A stretch of 64,000 nucleotides of DNA from Triatoma infestans. Its lineage: Eukaryota; Arthropoda; Insecta; Hemiptera; Reduviidae. The stretch lies in assembly GCA_011037195.1 (NCBI GenBank), contig JAAEAF010009248.1, positions 1-64,000 on the forward strand. Reading direction: 5' to 3'. This document shows positions 36,801 to 42,462 of this stretch, in pieces. How positions within the stretch are numbered: position 1 is the first letter of the stretch; every line of letters starts with the position of its first letter. Under the pieces are notes generated by a model. That model did not search any database, had not been told where the DNA came from, and was given only the letters and a program-made list of their open reading frames with translations. Made by a program: the position numbers and the translations under genes.

Positions 36801-39800
36801 AGTTTTAAGATTTTTCTCGATAAGACGAGAAATTTTCCTAAAACTTTCACTTTTATTTGAACCATTTTTCACGAAAAATTGATTGAATGAATTTAGGAGA
36901 GAATGGAAAATCTTTAAGGCTTGAATTTATTGTCGTTACAAGTTTTAGTGTGAGCTGACAAGGCGCTGCCAGACAATGTAGTTATATTAAATATAATTCC
37001 TATCCCAAAAAACCTACAGCTCTCCCTAAATACCCTCACTCCTGTATTTATGTATGTAATGGAAATTCCAACTACAAGTCTAGTAAATATTCAAAGTTTG
37101 AGGAAAATTTCTCTGACACTTCGTGCAAATAAGGGACACACCTTTATCTCCGGAAATACACGTTTTGAGGTTCCCTGAGTCACAAAAAGGGTTTTCAGAA
37201 ATTGGTCTCGGAGTGGGGGGGTCAACATATCTCAAAAATGGAAAATCGCGGAAAGTTCAAACTCGGTATTTCTTTTATGCTTTACCAGGGTACCTGATAA
37301 TAATGTTTTGGTCAAAATCGGTCTACAGAAGTACCTCTTATTGAATGGATCTTTTACATTTTTGCGATTTTCTCAGAAACAACTACATCGAGTTTCTTTA
37401 AACTTCTTACATCAACTATTCGTATAAAGAGTTACAATTTTTATTTGAAACATTTCTCCGGGGAAATTCATTTAAGGGGGAAATTGGGTGTGGAGAGGGG
37501 TTATGCTTTCCCCTAAAGCGCTAATTTTAATTATACGATTCTATTATCTATATAATACTTAAGAGTTAAATATATTGCCAAAATTCCGAATTTTGAGGAA
37601 AATCGGTTGACCGGAAGTACGACTTTAATGAAGGTTTTTTTTATTTTCCTGCGGTTTTTCTTCATAAAAGCAATTGTCAGATTTCATTAAATTTGTTATA
37701 CTACTATACATCCTGTGGCCTTTCACCTCTATTGTAATTTTTTCCGAGAAAAGTCATTTAAGAGGGGGTTTTGGAGGAGGGAATTTTATGTTTTCCCCAT
37801 AACGGTCGGTTCGTAAAGTTTTGAACTGATTTCATATAAACTAAAGACAACCAAACACCTAGTAAGAATTATGTGTAAGAACAGAATTAGTTAATACAAC
37901 TATTGTAGCAAGAGGAAGTTGTGTGACGGGTTCACCCCAGACTTCAGAAATATTGTACAAGCGATAACGCATACGGTAACATTAAAATGGCGTTACAAGC
38001 CGAAACATCGCTATGCTATTGTTTCAAAATAAACTATATAAATTAGGATACTCACGGTCGGCTCTATCATGCAATTGCAAGGGGCTGCATATTTTGGGGG
38101 GCGACCAAAATGAAAGTGAAAAAGTCAATAATAATTTCATACGCAACAATTAACAGTACAATAATGTTGTAATTATCCGAACCTTCTCATTAAATAACAG
38201 TCAGTTACGGCCGCCAATGCTGTAATCTACAGAAATTATCAGTTGTATTCGAGCGTCTATGTAAGAAAAGTTAGGCTCAATGTTAGTGACTGTTACATTG
38301 ATAAGGTTTTTTTTTCTAACTGCTGTAATATGTAAACATGCTAAATTTTCAATATCGAATTTTCGCCGGAAATACTTGTTCTGAGGTCTCCCGAGTCTAA
38401 AAAAATGATACGTATGTATGTACGTATGTGTATTAACAGAATATCTCAAAAATAAAAAGTTGCAGGGAACTCAAACATGGTATCTACCTCGTCAACAGAC
38501 ACGAAGATTTCGGGCAAAATACAAAGACACCGGAAGAAAACTTTACTGATTAGATTTATCAGTTTTTGCGATTTTCTTGGAAACGGCTCCAACGATTTTC
38601 TGTGAACTTGCTACATCAACTACTCATACAAATAGCTACAACTTTTATTTGAAACATTTCTCCGAAAACTGCATTTATTAATAGGACTATTGGGGAGTGG
38701 TTGGGTTATGTTTTCCTCTAAAGTGTTATTTTAATTTATTACACAATTCTGTCATCTAAATAATAGTAATAAGAATTTTAAATATGTTGTTCAAATTCCG
38801 AGTTTGAAGAAAATTAGATGCCTGGAAGTGCGTTTTTTCTAAAAAGTATTTTGTTTTCTGCTATTTTTCCCAAAACGCCTCCAACGATTTTCTTTAAACT
38901 AAGTGTGAACTATACAAATATAGAGCTACAACTTCTTTCAAGTTTTTTTTTATTGGAAAGATTTGCCATGATTTCTATTGGACATGAAATCGATCAGAAA
39001 TTAGACTACGCAGAACTAATTTACAAACTTTTATACAGTATTTTAATCACTTTAACATTAAATCATTATTAATAGTATTATATTTAAAACTAATGGTCAT
39101 GAAAGTAATGTTGAACATAATAGTTTCCAAATTCCTAAGGTTAATTTGAGGTTGGTGCAGGAGCAGCACGTAATAGATTGCACGGGTTGGCAATAATTCC
39201 ACAGCCGGTCCTGATGATACTAAAATGCGGTTCATTAAATCCAACACATAAGCTCATTACACTGTCTGCGAATTGAATATTGAAAATTTCGGTCTTTTGA
39301 TTTTTTCGGCTTTTATCTGCGGGAAGGATAATAATGCCCTGAATTTGTTTCAGTTCATTGAAGACCGGCATTCCTTTCTAATATATATTAGATTTGGGAG
39401 GAGAGAAGCATCGCTTTTTGGAGTGTTAACGCCATTTTCTTGGATACTTCTCTGACTGGAAATCTCAGTCTATGTAATCAAAGATCTCATATCGATATTA
39501 TACTTAATGCTTAATAAAGCATAGTTTTTGATGGCTTACACCAAACCAAAACGGAATTAACTTAAAAAAAGAGAAAGCAAAATAAATAATTATTTGTCTC
39601 TTTTTCTTGTAGTTATCGTCGTAGACGGCGATTGAATTTTTAGATAAAAAAAAAAAAATATATAAATATTTCTTTTTATTTTTCTTTCCAAGTTGGGTTC
39701 CGTCCAAATATCCTCTGGAAGCGATCCTCTTTTTCGAGATATCCGGACGCGGGATCAACAGAATGGTCCACATAGTACACCTGTGAAGAAGTGTAAATTT

Positions 39801-42107
39801 TGCTGCACCTAAATCCGGCAGTGTCAAAAAGTAGGCAAATCATGACACTAACATTATTCCTGGTCAAGCGCACGGTATTTGTCTGATTGTAAACAACAGA
39901 TGTATGGACAGCACATTAGTATAAATTCTATGCACATATGAGGATTGACTTTAGATACAGCTCAGACAAACAAACATTATTTTATCTTAAACAATAAAAT
40001 AAAATTAAAAATCAAATGTAACAGTAGTTTATGAGGATTACAACCTATTCTATAAAATCACATGTTGCGTTGTCAACTTTTCTTCAAACTTAAAATTAAG
40101 CAATGCTTCAGTTATTTACAACGATAGGTGACGAAATCGTACTTGAACTGAAGTGGCACATTAAAATAAATCTTAATGTTGTAGCTCAAACAGAATTCTA
40201 CAGAAATCGATATTCCTGGATAAATATTTCAAATAAAACACATAGGCTTTTGTTTATTTAGACGGTGTGCTAAGTTTAAAGAAAACCGCGAAAAAAGACA
40301 AATCCACGCAGTTTTTCATTTCTTCATTTTGTTGCAATTCCATTCGGTGGAAAACTTTGCCATAGACAGATATACATACAGACCAATTTCCAAAAGACCA
40401 CAAAATATGTATATTTAAGAAATTTCACAATTTAAAATTAACAAGATACAGCATTAATAAAAAATCAAGAGAGAAAATAGGATATGGTTGGTCGGCAGTG
40501 TACAACATCTAGGTATTTATCAGTCATGGCACGTCTCCTTCTATATATAATCCACAGAGATATACTGCGACGGATAAAATCCCAGAAAAAACGTAATAGT
40601 TAACAAATTTCAAAATTTAAAATTAAGATTAAAACAATTCAGGCAGGGCAGAATTTGATGGAAATATTGAAATATTGATCCTCTGAGTTACATTATTCTT
40701 AGGTGCACACATCACACTCTATCGTCCCATATATTTATAAATAAATATATATCATACTTCTATCATCCACATATTATTATAAATAAATATATATAAACTT
40801 CTATACCAATTATTTATAAATTAATATTAATCATACTTCGATCAGCCCATATATTATAAATAAATATAATCATATTCTTCATCCCATATATTTATAAATA
40901 AATATATATCATTCTCTAGTAATACTTTTTTTGACTTGAAGTTCCTTAATATGTATTTCCGTTACAAACTCGTTGAAAATTTAAGAATGAAAAAAATCTC
41001 AAACGACTTTTTCTTACTGCCGTTTAAAGAATTATATTTATTACGAATTTTCTTCAAACCTATAATTTTACTAAATGTTTAATTGTCTCCAAAGTTTATA
41101 TCAATAGGAGAATCTAAATTGAATAAAATGACTAGTTTGAGGAAAGTATAACCCCCCAACCTTCTTTAAATGAACTTTCTTGGAAAAAAGTTTCAAACAA
41201 AACTTTAAAATCCCATATTCATGGTTACTATAACACATTTCATGAAATCCGTCATCAGTTTTTCAAGAAATCCGTCATCAAAGAAAAAAGCAGAAAACTG
41301 AAATTTTTTTTATAAAAAAACCCACTTCCGATCAACCGATTTATTTAAATTCGTAATTTTGGCAACATATTTAATTCTAATAATAATATTTAGATTATAG
41401 AATTCTATAATAAACAGAAATAATACTTAATGAGAAAATAAAATCCCTCTCCTCCCACGAAATTCACCTTAAATGAATTTTCCCAATGAAATGTTTAAAA
41501 TAAAAATTATAGCTCTTTCTACTTGTGGTTGCTATTCCAAGTTTAAAGAAAATCCTAAAATAGTAAAAAAAAACATTCAGTAAGGCGGTATTTCCGGTTG
41601 AGGAATTTTGACACATAACTTAGTATTGGATCCCATGGTGATATGTAAACGGAATATCAAATTTGAACTTTCTCGATTTTTCATTTTTGAATTATGCTTT
41701 CATCACATATGTACATACATACATACACACACACGCGCACACACACACACACACAAACCATTTTCTAAGAACCAATTTTTTGGACTCAGGGGGCCTCGAA
41801 ATGGGTATTTCTATCAAAACTCGATATCGTAAATTTGACACTGTAACAGTACTTCCTCTTAGTAGGAGTAAAAAGGATAAATGAAAAAGAATTGTATACA
41901 GTAGTGCAGAGCTACCAACTTAATAATCCTAAATGCATTCATGAAAAAGTATAAGTAGTTCATTGTTTTGTTTGAACATTTGGTATTTTATTTTTTAGTG
42001 GAAATGTAAATAATTGGGAACCTTATGAAATAAGCAAAGAGAAATGCACAGATCCCAAATTAGAGTCTTCAAAAAAATATAAACATCTTTGTGTTTTAAA
42101 AAAATAA
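6548..42107 (+). CDS. CAP-domain secreted protein gene (venom allergen 5 / CRISP-like), five exons seen, 5' end missing
   Basis: Five exons at 6548-6699, 15947-16028, 18049-18218, 36357-36469 and 41999-42107 join without a stop into about 207 residues of a CAP (SCP/TAPS) domain. Phases agree at every junction (0, 1, 0, 2) and every exon has AG before and GT after it. Visible landmarks are FHNKFREL near the start (first CAP histidine), QPPAANM, LGQNLG, GHYTQ (signature 1) and YLVCNYNPAGN (signature 2). Members of this family in arthropods are secreted proteins found in venom, saliva or haemolymph; the molecular role of this one cannot be told. The signal peptide and the N-terminal cysteine-rich part lie in an upstream exon I could not find. 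The C-terminal tail has only two cysteines, shorter than the usual venom allergen tail. Introns are very long and full of transposable elements; the third is about 18 kb. Confidence 0.9.
6749..6962. repeat. Left copy of a roughly 215-bp direct repeat
   Basis: It shares the stretch from AAAACAATTTTGGATTT through GCTACAACGATAGTGCTG and GTGGGGCCTCACTTTTCC to GCAGTAACTTAATAAAAT with 8680-8894. The last 140 bases are nearly identical; the first 60 have diverged. The two copies flank one minus-strand non-LTR element exactly, which makes them look like a long target-site duplication. Confidence 0.75.
7300..7904 (-). pseudogene. C-terminal tail of the same non-LTR ORF2, frameshifted
   Basis: Overlapping minus-strand frames read RYRLPRILALEIINNKIYWF and WLDLAQKYSCDFIPDVENV, followed by a Cys/His cluster and SLIKYARHAWSYR. 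A related block (QLIKYAQKAWHLW) is at 14212-14424, so both belong to one family. Frameshifts show that it is not functional. Confidence 0.6.
8007..8648 (-). pseudogene. Reverse transcriptase, C-terminal half
   Basis: The minus-strand frame of 213 codons reads KFISVLRSIYSNAIAFVRG, NGVRQGCLLSPLLFYFF, then KILMYADDVVLLAE, with the intact YADD catalytic motif, then a SVNLNKSKILIF block and KYLGVVLTPRLS. This is the palm and thumb of a non-LTR reverse transcriptase. N-terminal endonuclease and finger motifs are missing because the copy is 5' truncated. Further left, broken frames (7904-7300) carry the C-terminal region. Confidence 0.85.
8680..8894. repeat. Right copy of the roughly 215-bp direct repeat
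   Basis: It matches 6749-6962 and follows directly on the truncated 5' end of the non-LTR element. The sequence then runs on into the Penelope-like element. The original target therefore lay in or next to the 5' part of that element. Confidence 0.75.
8895..9609 (+). pseudogene. Penelope-like reverse transcriptase, N-terminal part
   Basis: Readable words include KHINEISNLLSKHR, LINDLHKHKYIDLHTKISLS, then GNPLRPIISFINSPTC across a stop and LITLDVSSLFTNVPINYTLA, which contains the first catalytic aspartate (LDVSSLFTN). The stretch ends in NNFIKLLTHCTNSGYF at the insertion point of the Jockey element. Several in-frame stops are present. Confidence 0.75.
9618..11343 (+). mobile_element. Jockey-type non-LTR retrotransposon nested in the Penelope-like element
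   Basis: It is flanked by GGATATTT at 9610-9617 and 11344-11351, an exact 8-bp target duplication; removing the insert with one copy rejoins the Penelope-like reading frame. The element is 5' truncated and ends in a (TTGAAA)n-type tail at about 11322-11343. Its body carries a Jockey-like reverse transcriptase. Confidence 0.85.
9808..11180 (+). pseudogene. Jockey-type reverse transcriptase, degenerate
   Basis: It reads KTSPGSDSIPNVLLKNIPRK then YLTNLFNKML, the usual finger region of Jockey-clade enzymes, then LDIKKAFDTVWH-like words near 10258, GVPQGS-like words near 10425, LCADDATID near 10497 (ADD catalytic box), YFEITLNSRLNFTTYVQDK near 10715, and a basic C-terminus with RYRHKRLRSTL-like residues near 11150. 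It contains many stops and frameshifts. Confidence 0.75.
11372..11587 (+). pseudogene. Penelope-like reverse transcriptase, central catalytic part
   Basis: The frame contains SSLGPILADIIMNDLIK, then FFYKYVHDCLTAIP and ILDIFNSFNPRLQF. YVHD corresponds to the YVDD catalytic box with the first aspartate changed to histidine, so the enzyme would be inactive. The open frame at 11228-11587 starts in the Jockey tail and crosses the junction. Confidence 0.8.
11975..12223 (+). pseudogene. Penelope-like GIY-YIG endonuclease domain
   Basis: The frame reads LVYQVDCTQCLAVYVGHT, then QYLKNRMCQHEYDCRNK and ALTKHFKET. VYQVDC..C..VYVGHT is the GIY-YIG core with its two cysteines, and the R..QHE segment holds the conserved arginine and histidine/glutamate. 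A frameshift at about 12185 moves the continuation (FDFSKTKVLAKETNKK) to another frame. In this family the domain nicks target DNA to prime reverse transcription. Confidence 0.85.
12837..13720 (+). mobile_element. Helentron-like tandem-module repeat, copy B
   Basis: The 5' end has a perfect hairpin, TGTGTGAA and TTCACACA around three bases (12842-12860), followed by TTTCTTTTACTCT. The 3' end has the near-palindrome CTTCCTCTTAGTAGGAGTAA then GAGAAAGTAA (13689-13718). The outer words are inverted repeats of each other. The interior repeats a module with TGAATTTTCC, CAAATAAAAGTTG, TTGAGAAAATCGC and CTTCCGGTT, and there is a CA microsatellite near 13573. No coding capacity. Confidence 0.75.
13721..14440 (-). 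pseudogene. 3' fragment of a non-LTR retrotransposon (same family as 6963-8679)
   Basis: The minus-strand frame at 14424-14212 reads NAIYVLCVACSGERTQFIF, ends SMPDCRQLIKYAQKAWHLW and is followed by a stop and a 3' UTR. The KYA.(K/H)AW end matches the tail of the element at 6963-8679. It is about 500 bases long and 5' truncated. Sequence between 13721 and 13900 is AT-rich without other features. Confidence 0.6.
14441..15722. other. Intron sequence, nothing recognised
   Basis: Short open frames on both strands show no domain, signal or repeat structure I can support. The stretch at 14750-15000 is somewhat less AT-rich and may be an unrecognised repeat. Confidence 0.35.
15723..15896. repeat. 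Short inverted-repeat (foldback or MITE-like) element next to CAP exon 2
   Basis: The left arm starts GGGGTAAAATAAACGC and contains AACTCCGAAGTTTTAGCAAA. The right arm, read on the opposite strand, starts GGGGTAAAAAACAGAAG and contains AATCCCGAAGTTTCGGCAAA. The arms are about 50 bases and are separated by about 75 bases. The element ends about 50 bases before exon 2. Confidence 0.6.
15947..16028 (+). CDS. CAP gene, second visible exon
   Basis: It has a strong acceptor (TTTGTTTTTTAG) and a consensus donor GTAAGT. The 27 codons read TWDEYAAKQAYQLASTCRF then KHNQPTSR plus one base. This is the CAP segment WDxxLAxxAxxxAxxCxFxHN that follows QPPAANM. Phase 0 in and phase 1 out match the neighbouring exons. 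A short inverted-repeat element ends only about 50 bases upstream. Confidence 0.88.
16029..16339. other. Intron sequence without recognisable features
   Basis: A minus-strand frame at 16295-16089 has no recognised domain. No repeat or RNA signal is seen. Confidence 0.35.
16340..16740 (+). pseudogene. LOA-type non-LTR fragment
   Basis: The plus strand reads KPKLLYAAIMWWRRVAIRST, and later in another frame KACYRIK, then a block like SYRIRLISEED and GPSGV. These match in order the minus-strand LOA element at 52860-55555 (WWRRIEIRSATL, KACYRIKQAGFW, a SREDRSRLGPSG block). An internal deletion and frameshifts make it non-coding. Confidence 0.6.
16741..17149. other. AT-rich intron sequence, nothing recognised
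   Basis: No domain, RNA or clear repeat was found. The word AAAATATATTTAGTT occurs twice, at about 16908 and 16998. Confidence 0.3.
17150..17580 (-). pseudogene. Gypsy integrase C-terminal fragment
   Basis: The minus-strand frame (17442-17236) reads NYDKLHKISTQDAVGEFAMI, RNIDVSAGINKK, then PKYRGPYVVKRVLESN. VGE.VMIRN...AGVNKK..PKYRGPY.VK.VL is the integrase C-terminal domain of Mdg1/412-type gypsy elements. Before it a degenerate helix with LVQRDLEKERENAVL is readable in another frame. Only this piece of pol remains, and an LTR could not be identified. Confidence 0.75.
17581..18048. other. Intron sequence up to CAP exon 3
   Basis: Open frames on both strands here show no domain. A CA repeat lies at 17559-17572 just before. 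The polypyrimidine tract and acceptor of exon 3 end at 18048. Confidence 0.35.
18049..18218 (+). CDS. CAP gene, third visible exon with signature 1
   Basis: It runs from the acceptor CTACAG to the donor GTCAGT. After completing a tyrosine codon it reads GNTLGQNLG, then a helix with WARSLVKGWFDEAKLY, and ends at GHYTQ. GHYTQ is the core of CAP signature 1 and carries a metal-binding histidine in family members. The LGQNLG box aligns with the (V)GQN(L/I) element. Phase 1 in, phase 0 out. Confidence 0.9.
18219..19050. other. Intron sequence, nothing recognised
   Basis: AT-rich, with (AATAAT)n-like patches near 18640-18670. No coding or RNA signal could be supported. Confidence 0.3.
19051..20500 (+). 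pseudogene. R1-like non-LTR reverse transcriptase, heavily decayed
   Basis: Across frame changes the plus strand reads LTPQENGITGNILRIVQKLF, then RGIFPNIWKQSKIIIILKTG, FLDLCTN near 19400, QISLDVRGF-like words near 19495, then KVTKGCPQGSACGT near 19648 and AYADDLLILIAG at about 19748. KGCPQGS and YADDLL point to the R1 clade. The YADD box is intact but the frame is broken many times. Sequence to about 20500 may be its C-terminal part and no clear end was found. Confidence 0.65.
20501..21240. other. AT-rich sequence, possible 5' UTR of the I-like element
   Basis: A G run at 20500-20507 is followed by AT-rich sequence. The last 250 bases are T-rich and lead into the ORF1 start region at about 21260. 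No domain is seen. Confidence 0.3.
21460..22265 (+). pseudogene. I-like ORF1 (Gag-like, CCHC knuckles), first part
   Basis: The frame at 21581-21775 reads ISVEEIKEVIRGSNGVSLEI, the RRM-like segment before the knuckles of such proteins. In a shifted frame (21840-22020) three zinc knuckles follow: YGHFQSQCKG, then CENCGHPHSGKEC, then CINCGAGSHVASNQAVC and a KKEK segment. These bind the element's RNA. The ORF stops at the insertion of the Penelope-like fragment at 22265. Confidence 0.75.
22266..23132 (+). mobile_element. Penelope-like 3'-end fragment nested in I-like ORF1
   Basis: The words GTTATTATTATTCCGCATTT at 22279 onward and, after an interruption, ATTATTAATGCATTGTG and TGACTGATCCTCACCAAATT match the 3' end of the Penelope-like element at 12585-12740. 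It is flanked by GAAATTAAT at 22257-22265 and 23133-23141, a 9-bp target duplication. It holds a solo LTR. Confidence 0.75.
22311..23072. repeat. Solo LTR (762 bp) nested in the Penelope-like fragment
   Basis: It begins TGTTATGGGTTC and ends ATCACATTACA, with TTAT on both sides (22307-22310 and 23073-23076). Removing it with one TTAT restores the Penelope-like word seen intact at 12608. It contains an imperfect tandem repeat: words such as GTGTGTTGACCC, GGTCTTGAA and ATCAAAGGACTGTAGCCAGG occur in 22722-22800 and again in 22808-22912. No internal retroviral domains are present, so it is a recombined solo LTR. Confidence 0.75.
23133..23401 (+). pseudogene. I-like ORF1, last part
   Basis: Immediately after the second GAAATTAAT the frame continues the ORF1 reading with QAPAPKNDWWFNFYSL. 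After a frameshift it ends with a MKEMKDDNLKIIIKERIKHL block and stop, the usual amphipathic C-terminus of ORF1 proteins in these elements. Confidence 0.55.
23402..23675. other. AT-rich spacer between ORF1 and ORF2
   Basis: Very AT-rich, with a T run at 23428-23438. No frame is readable. It may be a later AT-rich insertion, since such spacers are usually shorter. Confidence 0.3.
23676..24475 (+). pseudogene. I-like ORF2, endonuclease domain
   Basis: In order across frame changes: LQWNARSAIANKGRL (catalytic asparagine region), INVALIS, GKAGVAILVQSS, PKPLIIGGDFNVHHRNFGS (the GDFN motif), AIDLTFCSPNI and MGSSHLPILI (the SDH motif changed to SSH). This is the exonuclease-endonuclease-phosphatase fold that nicks target DNA. 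The change at SDH and the frameshifts make it inactive. Confidence 0.8.
24476..25522 (+). pseudogene. I-like ORF2, reverse transcriptase with an internal deletion
   Basis: The frame fuses the linker after the endonuclease directly to the palm: KTVLVLFLDIAGAFDN (first aspartate), then LGLPQGGFLSPLLYALY, then LQYADDVRLYFVG in a shifted frame. The finger motifs that should lie between linker and palm are missing, so several hundred bases were deleted near 24480. Farther on LTLDKTLTWKSHIQAVLRKA and the two overlapping frames at 25183-25421 give the thumb and connection. The reading is cut by the LOA element after 25537. Confidence 0.8.
25723..28680 (-). pseudogene. LOA-type ORF2: endonuclease end, RT, RNase H, Cys/His tail
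   Basis: Right to left: an endonuclease end with SFSDHRIIMYDL (28560), DAPWWSKELARLRSQVRKLY (28310), FLPYKSPEVDGVFPALLQ (27860), ICAFLDIEGAFDN (27470) with the first catalytic aspartate, RGCPQRGGLVTP (27290), QGYANDIVIIARGKFE (27200; YADD changed to YAND), WYIDGSKTLEGPGAGVFG (26400; RNase H start), then LTGHCRLRGHLRKLGL and CRFCAEMEETPIHLLTVC (25850). GCPQGGVL and GYADDIVI fit the LOA clade. Frameshifts and the altered YADD show that it is dead. Confidence 0.85.
28690..29303 (-). pseudogene. LOA-type ORF1 fragment
   Basis: Two overlapping minus-strand frames (29303-29106 and 29121-28738) give NKIKKEEKEKQAGRHRR and then MSIAHQVGMHKRRRAA, QAPRGNEGIAGPSTTRTS and a GAIDDPLRRGLSGAGVRPYL block. 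The same words appear on the plus strand at 48780-49200, which identifies both as ORF1 of one family. A frameshift separates the two parts. No zinc knuckle is preserved before the deletion at about 28690. Confidence 0.65.
29662..30690 (+). pseudogene. I-like ORF2, RNase H and C-terminal domain (after the LOA insertion)
   Basis: The frame at 29788-30051 reads NSSGIAFILSSSKMNAKIGG, then YTADIGALNEALIY (the AE.xAL helix) and LSIISGSRSALQKVENW (the SDSxSAL motif). Later frames give SPLCSNCGETESLEHIIMQC, then KYQSERREMFNHLG, a Cys-His-Cys motif that closes ORF2 in these elements. The ORF appears to end near 30690. Confidence 0.75.
30691..31190 (+). other. 3' UTR of the I-like element
   Basis: It contains a (TG)n microsatellite at 30785-30818 and a less AT-rich patch (31014-31145) resembling non-LTR 3' UTRs. 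No poly-A or clear tail was found, so the right edge is a guess. Confidence 0.45.
31191..31710. other. AT-rich intron sequence, nothing recognised
   Basis: It lies between the I-like element and the gag-only LTR element. Short opposed frames at 31188-31419 have no domain. Confidence 0.3.
31715..32220 (+). repeat. 5' LTR of gag-only element copy 1
   Basis: 506 bp, TGTAGTGG to CATTACA. It differs from the 3' LTR at two positions (T/C near 31736 and G/A near 31881). The small open frame inside each LTR is not a gene: it begins in mid-LTR and matches nothing known. Confidence 0.93.
32457..33790 (+). pseudogene. Gag of gag-only element copy 1, one-base frameshift
   Basis: From ATG at 32457 the protein begins MSVLNRSQIIKILSDNNLS, then a stretch resembling a SAP helix-extension-helix, then SLPTFDGENSAKVSDFLDQI (the usual Ty3/gypsy gag start), FRKEKTPLVLLQQM, and a late region with three knuckles: CRYCGQMHFHREC, CRHCSGPHFDVDC and CQYCSKFGHTARNC. 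The first two are CX2CX3HX4C, the last is canonical CX2CX4HX4C. An Asn/Tyr-rich low-complexity linker precedes the last knuckle. A one-base deletion near 32840 relative to copy 2 shifts the frame. In trans, other Gag could serve this element. Confidence 0.9.
33791..35340 (+). other. Post-gag non-coding region with six 3'-splice-site-like tracts
   Basis: Where pol should be, the sequence is AT-rich with no long frame. Pyrimidine tracts ending in AG occur at 34348, 34457, 34549, 34667, 34826 and 35004, each followed by a short less AT-rich segment, and all six are kept in copy 2. Near the right end a segment with CAGCAACGCTCA is repeated (35131-35215). The frame at 35045-35365 is probably fortuitous. 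Confidence 0.6.
35366..35871 (+). repeat. 3' LTR of gag-only element copy 1
   Basis: 506 bp, same length as the 5' LTR with two substitutions. It directly follows the polypurine tract and is followed by the AGTG target duplication. Confidence 0.93.
35876..36356. other. Intron sequence before CAP exon 4
   Basis: AT-rich, with a patch of mixed composition at 36000-36180. No feature is recognised apart from the acceptor tract of exon 4. Confidence 0.35.
36357..36469 (+). CDS. CAP gene, fourth visible exon
   Basis: It follows TTATATTTCAG and ends before GTTAGT at 36470. It reads AVWANTAQVGCGYSYY, continues to WYAGYLVCNYNP, and leaves two bases (GC) that combine with the next exon to give alanine. 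VWA.T..VGCG directly continues GHYTQ from the previous exon, as in all CAP proteins. The upstream intron, about 18 kb, contains most of the nested retrotransposons in this window. Confidence 0.9.
36720..37938 (-). mobile_element. Helentron-like tandem-module repeat, copy C (minus strand, degenerate)
   Basis: The right end holds GCAAGAGGAAGTTGTGTGA then CGGGTTCACCCCA (37908-37938), the inverted form of the family 5' end. Leftwards come modules with GGAAAATCGGTTGACCGGAA, ACATTTCTCCGGGGAAATTC and CCGGAAATACACG with GAGGTTCCCTGAGTC, all complements of words in copies B and F. The stretch 36720-37110 seems to be a second, more decayed copy. No coding capacity. Confidence 0.65.
37939..38269. other. 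Spacer between two inverted repeat copies, nothing recognised
   Basis: It contains AAGCCGAAACATCGC near 37997, reminiscent of Penelope-like ends, but there is too little to support an element. Confidence 0.3.
38270..38965 (-). mobile_element. Helentron-like tandem-module repeat, copy D (minus strand)
   Basis: Reading right to left it shows the same module order: CCAACGATTTTCTTTAAACT, GGAAGTGCG, GCTACAACTTTTATTTGAAA with CATTTCTCCG, and near 38360 CGCCGGAAATACTTG then GAGGTCTCCCGAGTC. At least two modules are present. The terminal hairpins are not clear. Confidence 0.65.
38966..40714. other. Unidentified region with minor minus-strand frames
   Basis: Minus-strand frames at 39371-39141 and 39873-39676 (the latter with YYVDHSVDPASGYLEKEDRF) look less repetitive than the surroundings but match no domain I know. 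There are no splice-site or start arguments for a gene, so I leave them uncalled. The rest is AT-rich. Confidence 0.3.
40715..40915. repeat. AT-rich minisatellite
   Basis: About five diverged units of 45-50 bases share TATTTATAAATAAATATATA followed by ATCATACTTCTATC-like words. It is not palindromic overall and has no spacer structure, so it is not a CRISPR-like array. Confidence 0.7.
40995..41872 (+). mobile_element. Helentron-like tandem-module repeat, copy E, just before the last CAP exon
   Basis: The 5' end resembles the family start (CTTTTTCTTACTGCCGT at about 41010). Modules with ATGAATTTTCCCAATGAAAT and TTCCGGTTGAGGAATTTTGA follow, then GGATCCCATGGTGATA, a CA microsatellite (41711-41757), GGACTCAGGGGGCCTCGAAA, and the terminal CTTCCTCTTAGTAGGAGTAA (41852-41871). 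It ends about 125 bases before the last CAP exon. Confidence 0.7.
41999..42107 (+). CDS. CAP gene, last exon
   Basis: It follows TATTTTATTTTTTAG. One base completes alanine, then the exon reads GNVNNWEPYEISKEKC and ends VLKK before TAA at 42105-42107. NPA plus GN completes CAP signature 2. The tail carries two cysteines and ends basic; the CxxCP segment typical of venom allergen 5 tails is not seen. A candidate polyadenylation signal ATTAAA is at 42305-42310. Confidence 0.87.
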
Positions 42108-42462
42108 AAAAAAGTACTAATAATTCCGTAAGTATATCATTTTGTCTTAATTCATTAAATTAATTACCAATTAAATATTAATTTTAATAATTCTTTTTAT
42201 ATAGGTGAACACCAAAAGGATGAATTTCAACCAATCCACATAAATAGCACTAATAACTGAATATATCCCACTTCACATACATGTATACAAAAGTACAATT
42301 GTATATTAAAGATTATCATTAATATTGAATAGCTCTCGTAATTTTAGTTTTTCCTTTAAACGGTATTGTACTTTGTTAAGGTAAGATTAGTGAGGAGAAT
42401 CAGATGTTTAATTCTTTGTAGGTATAAATTGGTGGCAAATAACTCCTCTTTTTCCACCTATA
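42108..42462. other. 3' flank of the CAP gene
   Basis: Contains the candidate polyadenylation signal ATTAAA at 42305-42310. Otherwise AT-rich with no other feature. Confidence 0.4.

Noticed and set aside
40715..40915. Regularly spaced repeats considered as a CRISPR array
   Set aside because: Units are diverged and adjacent, without unique spacers, in a eukaryotic genome; it is an AT-rich minisatellite.
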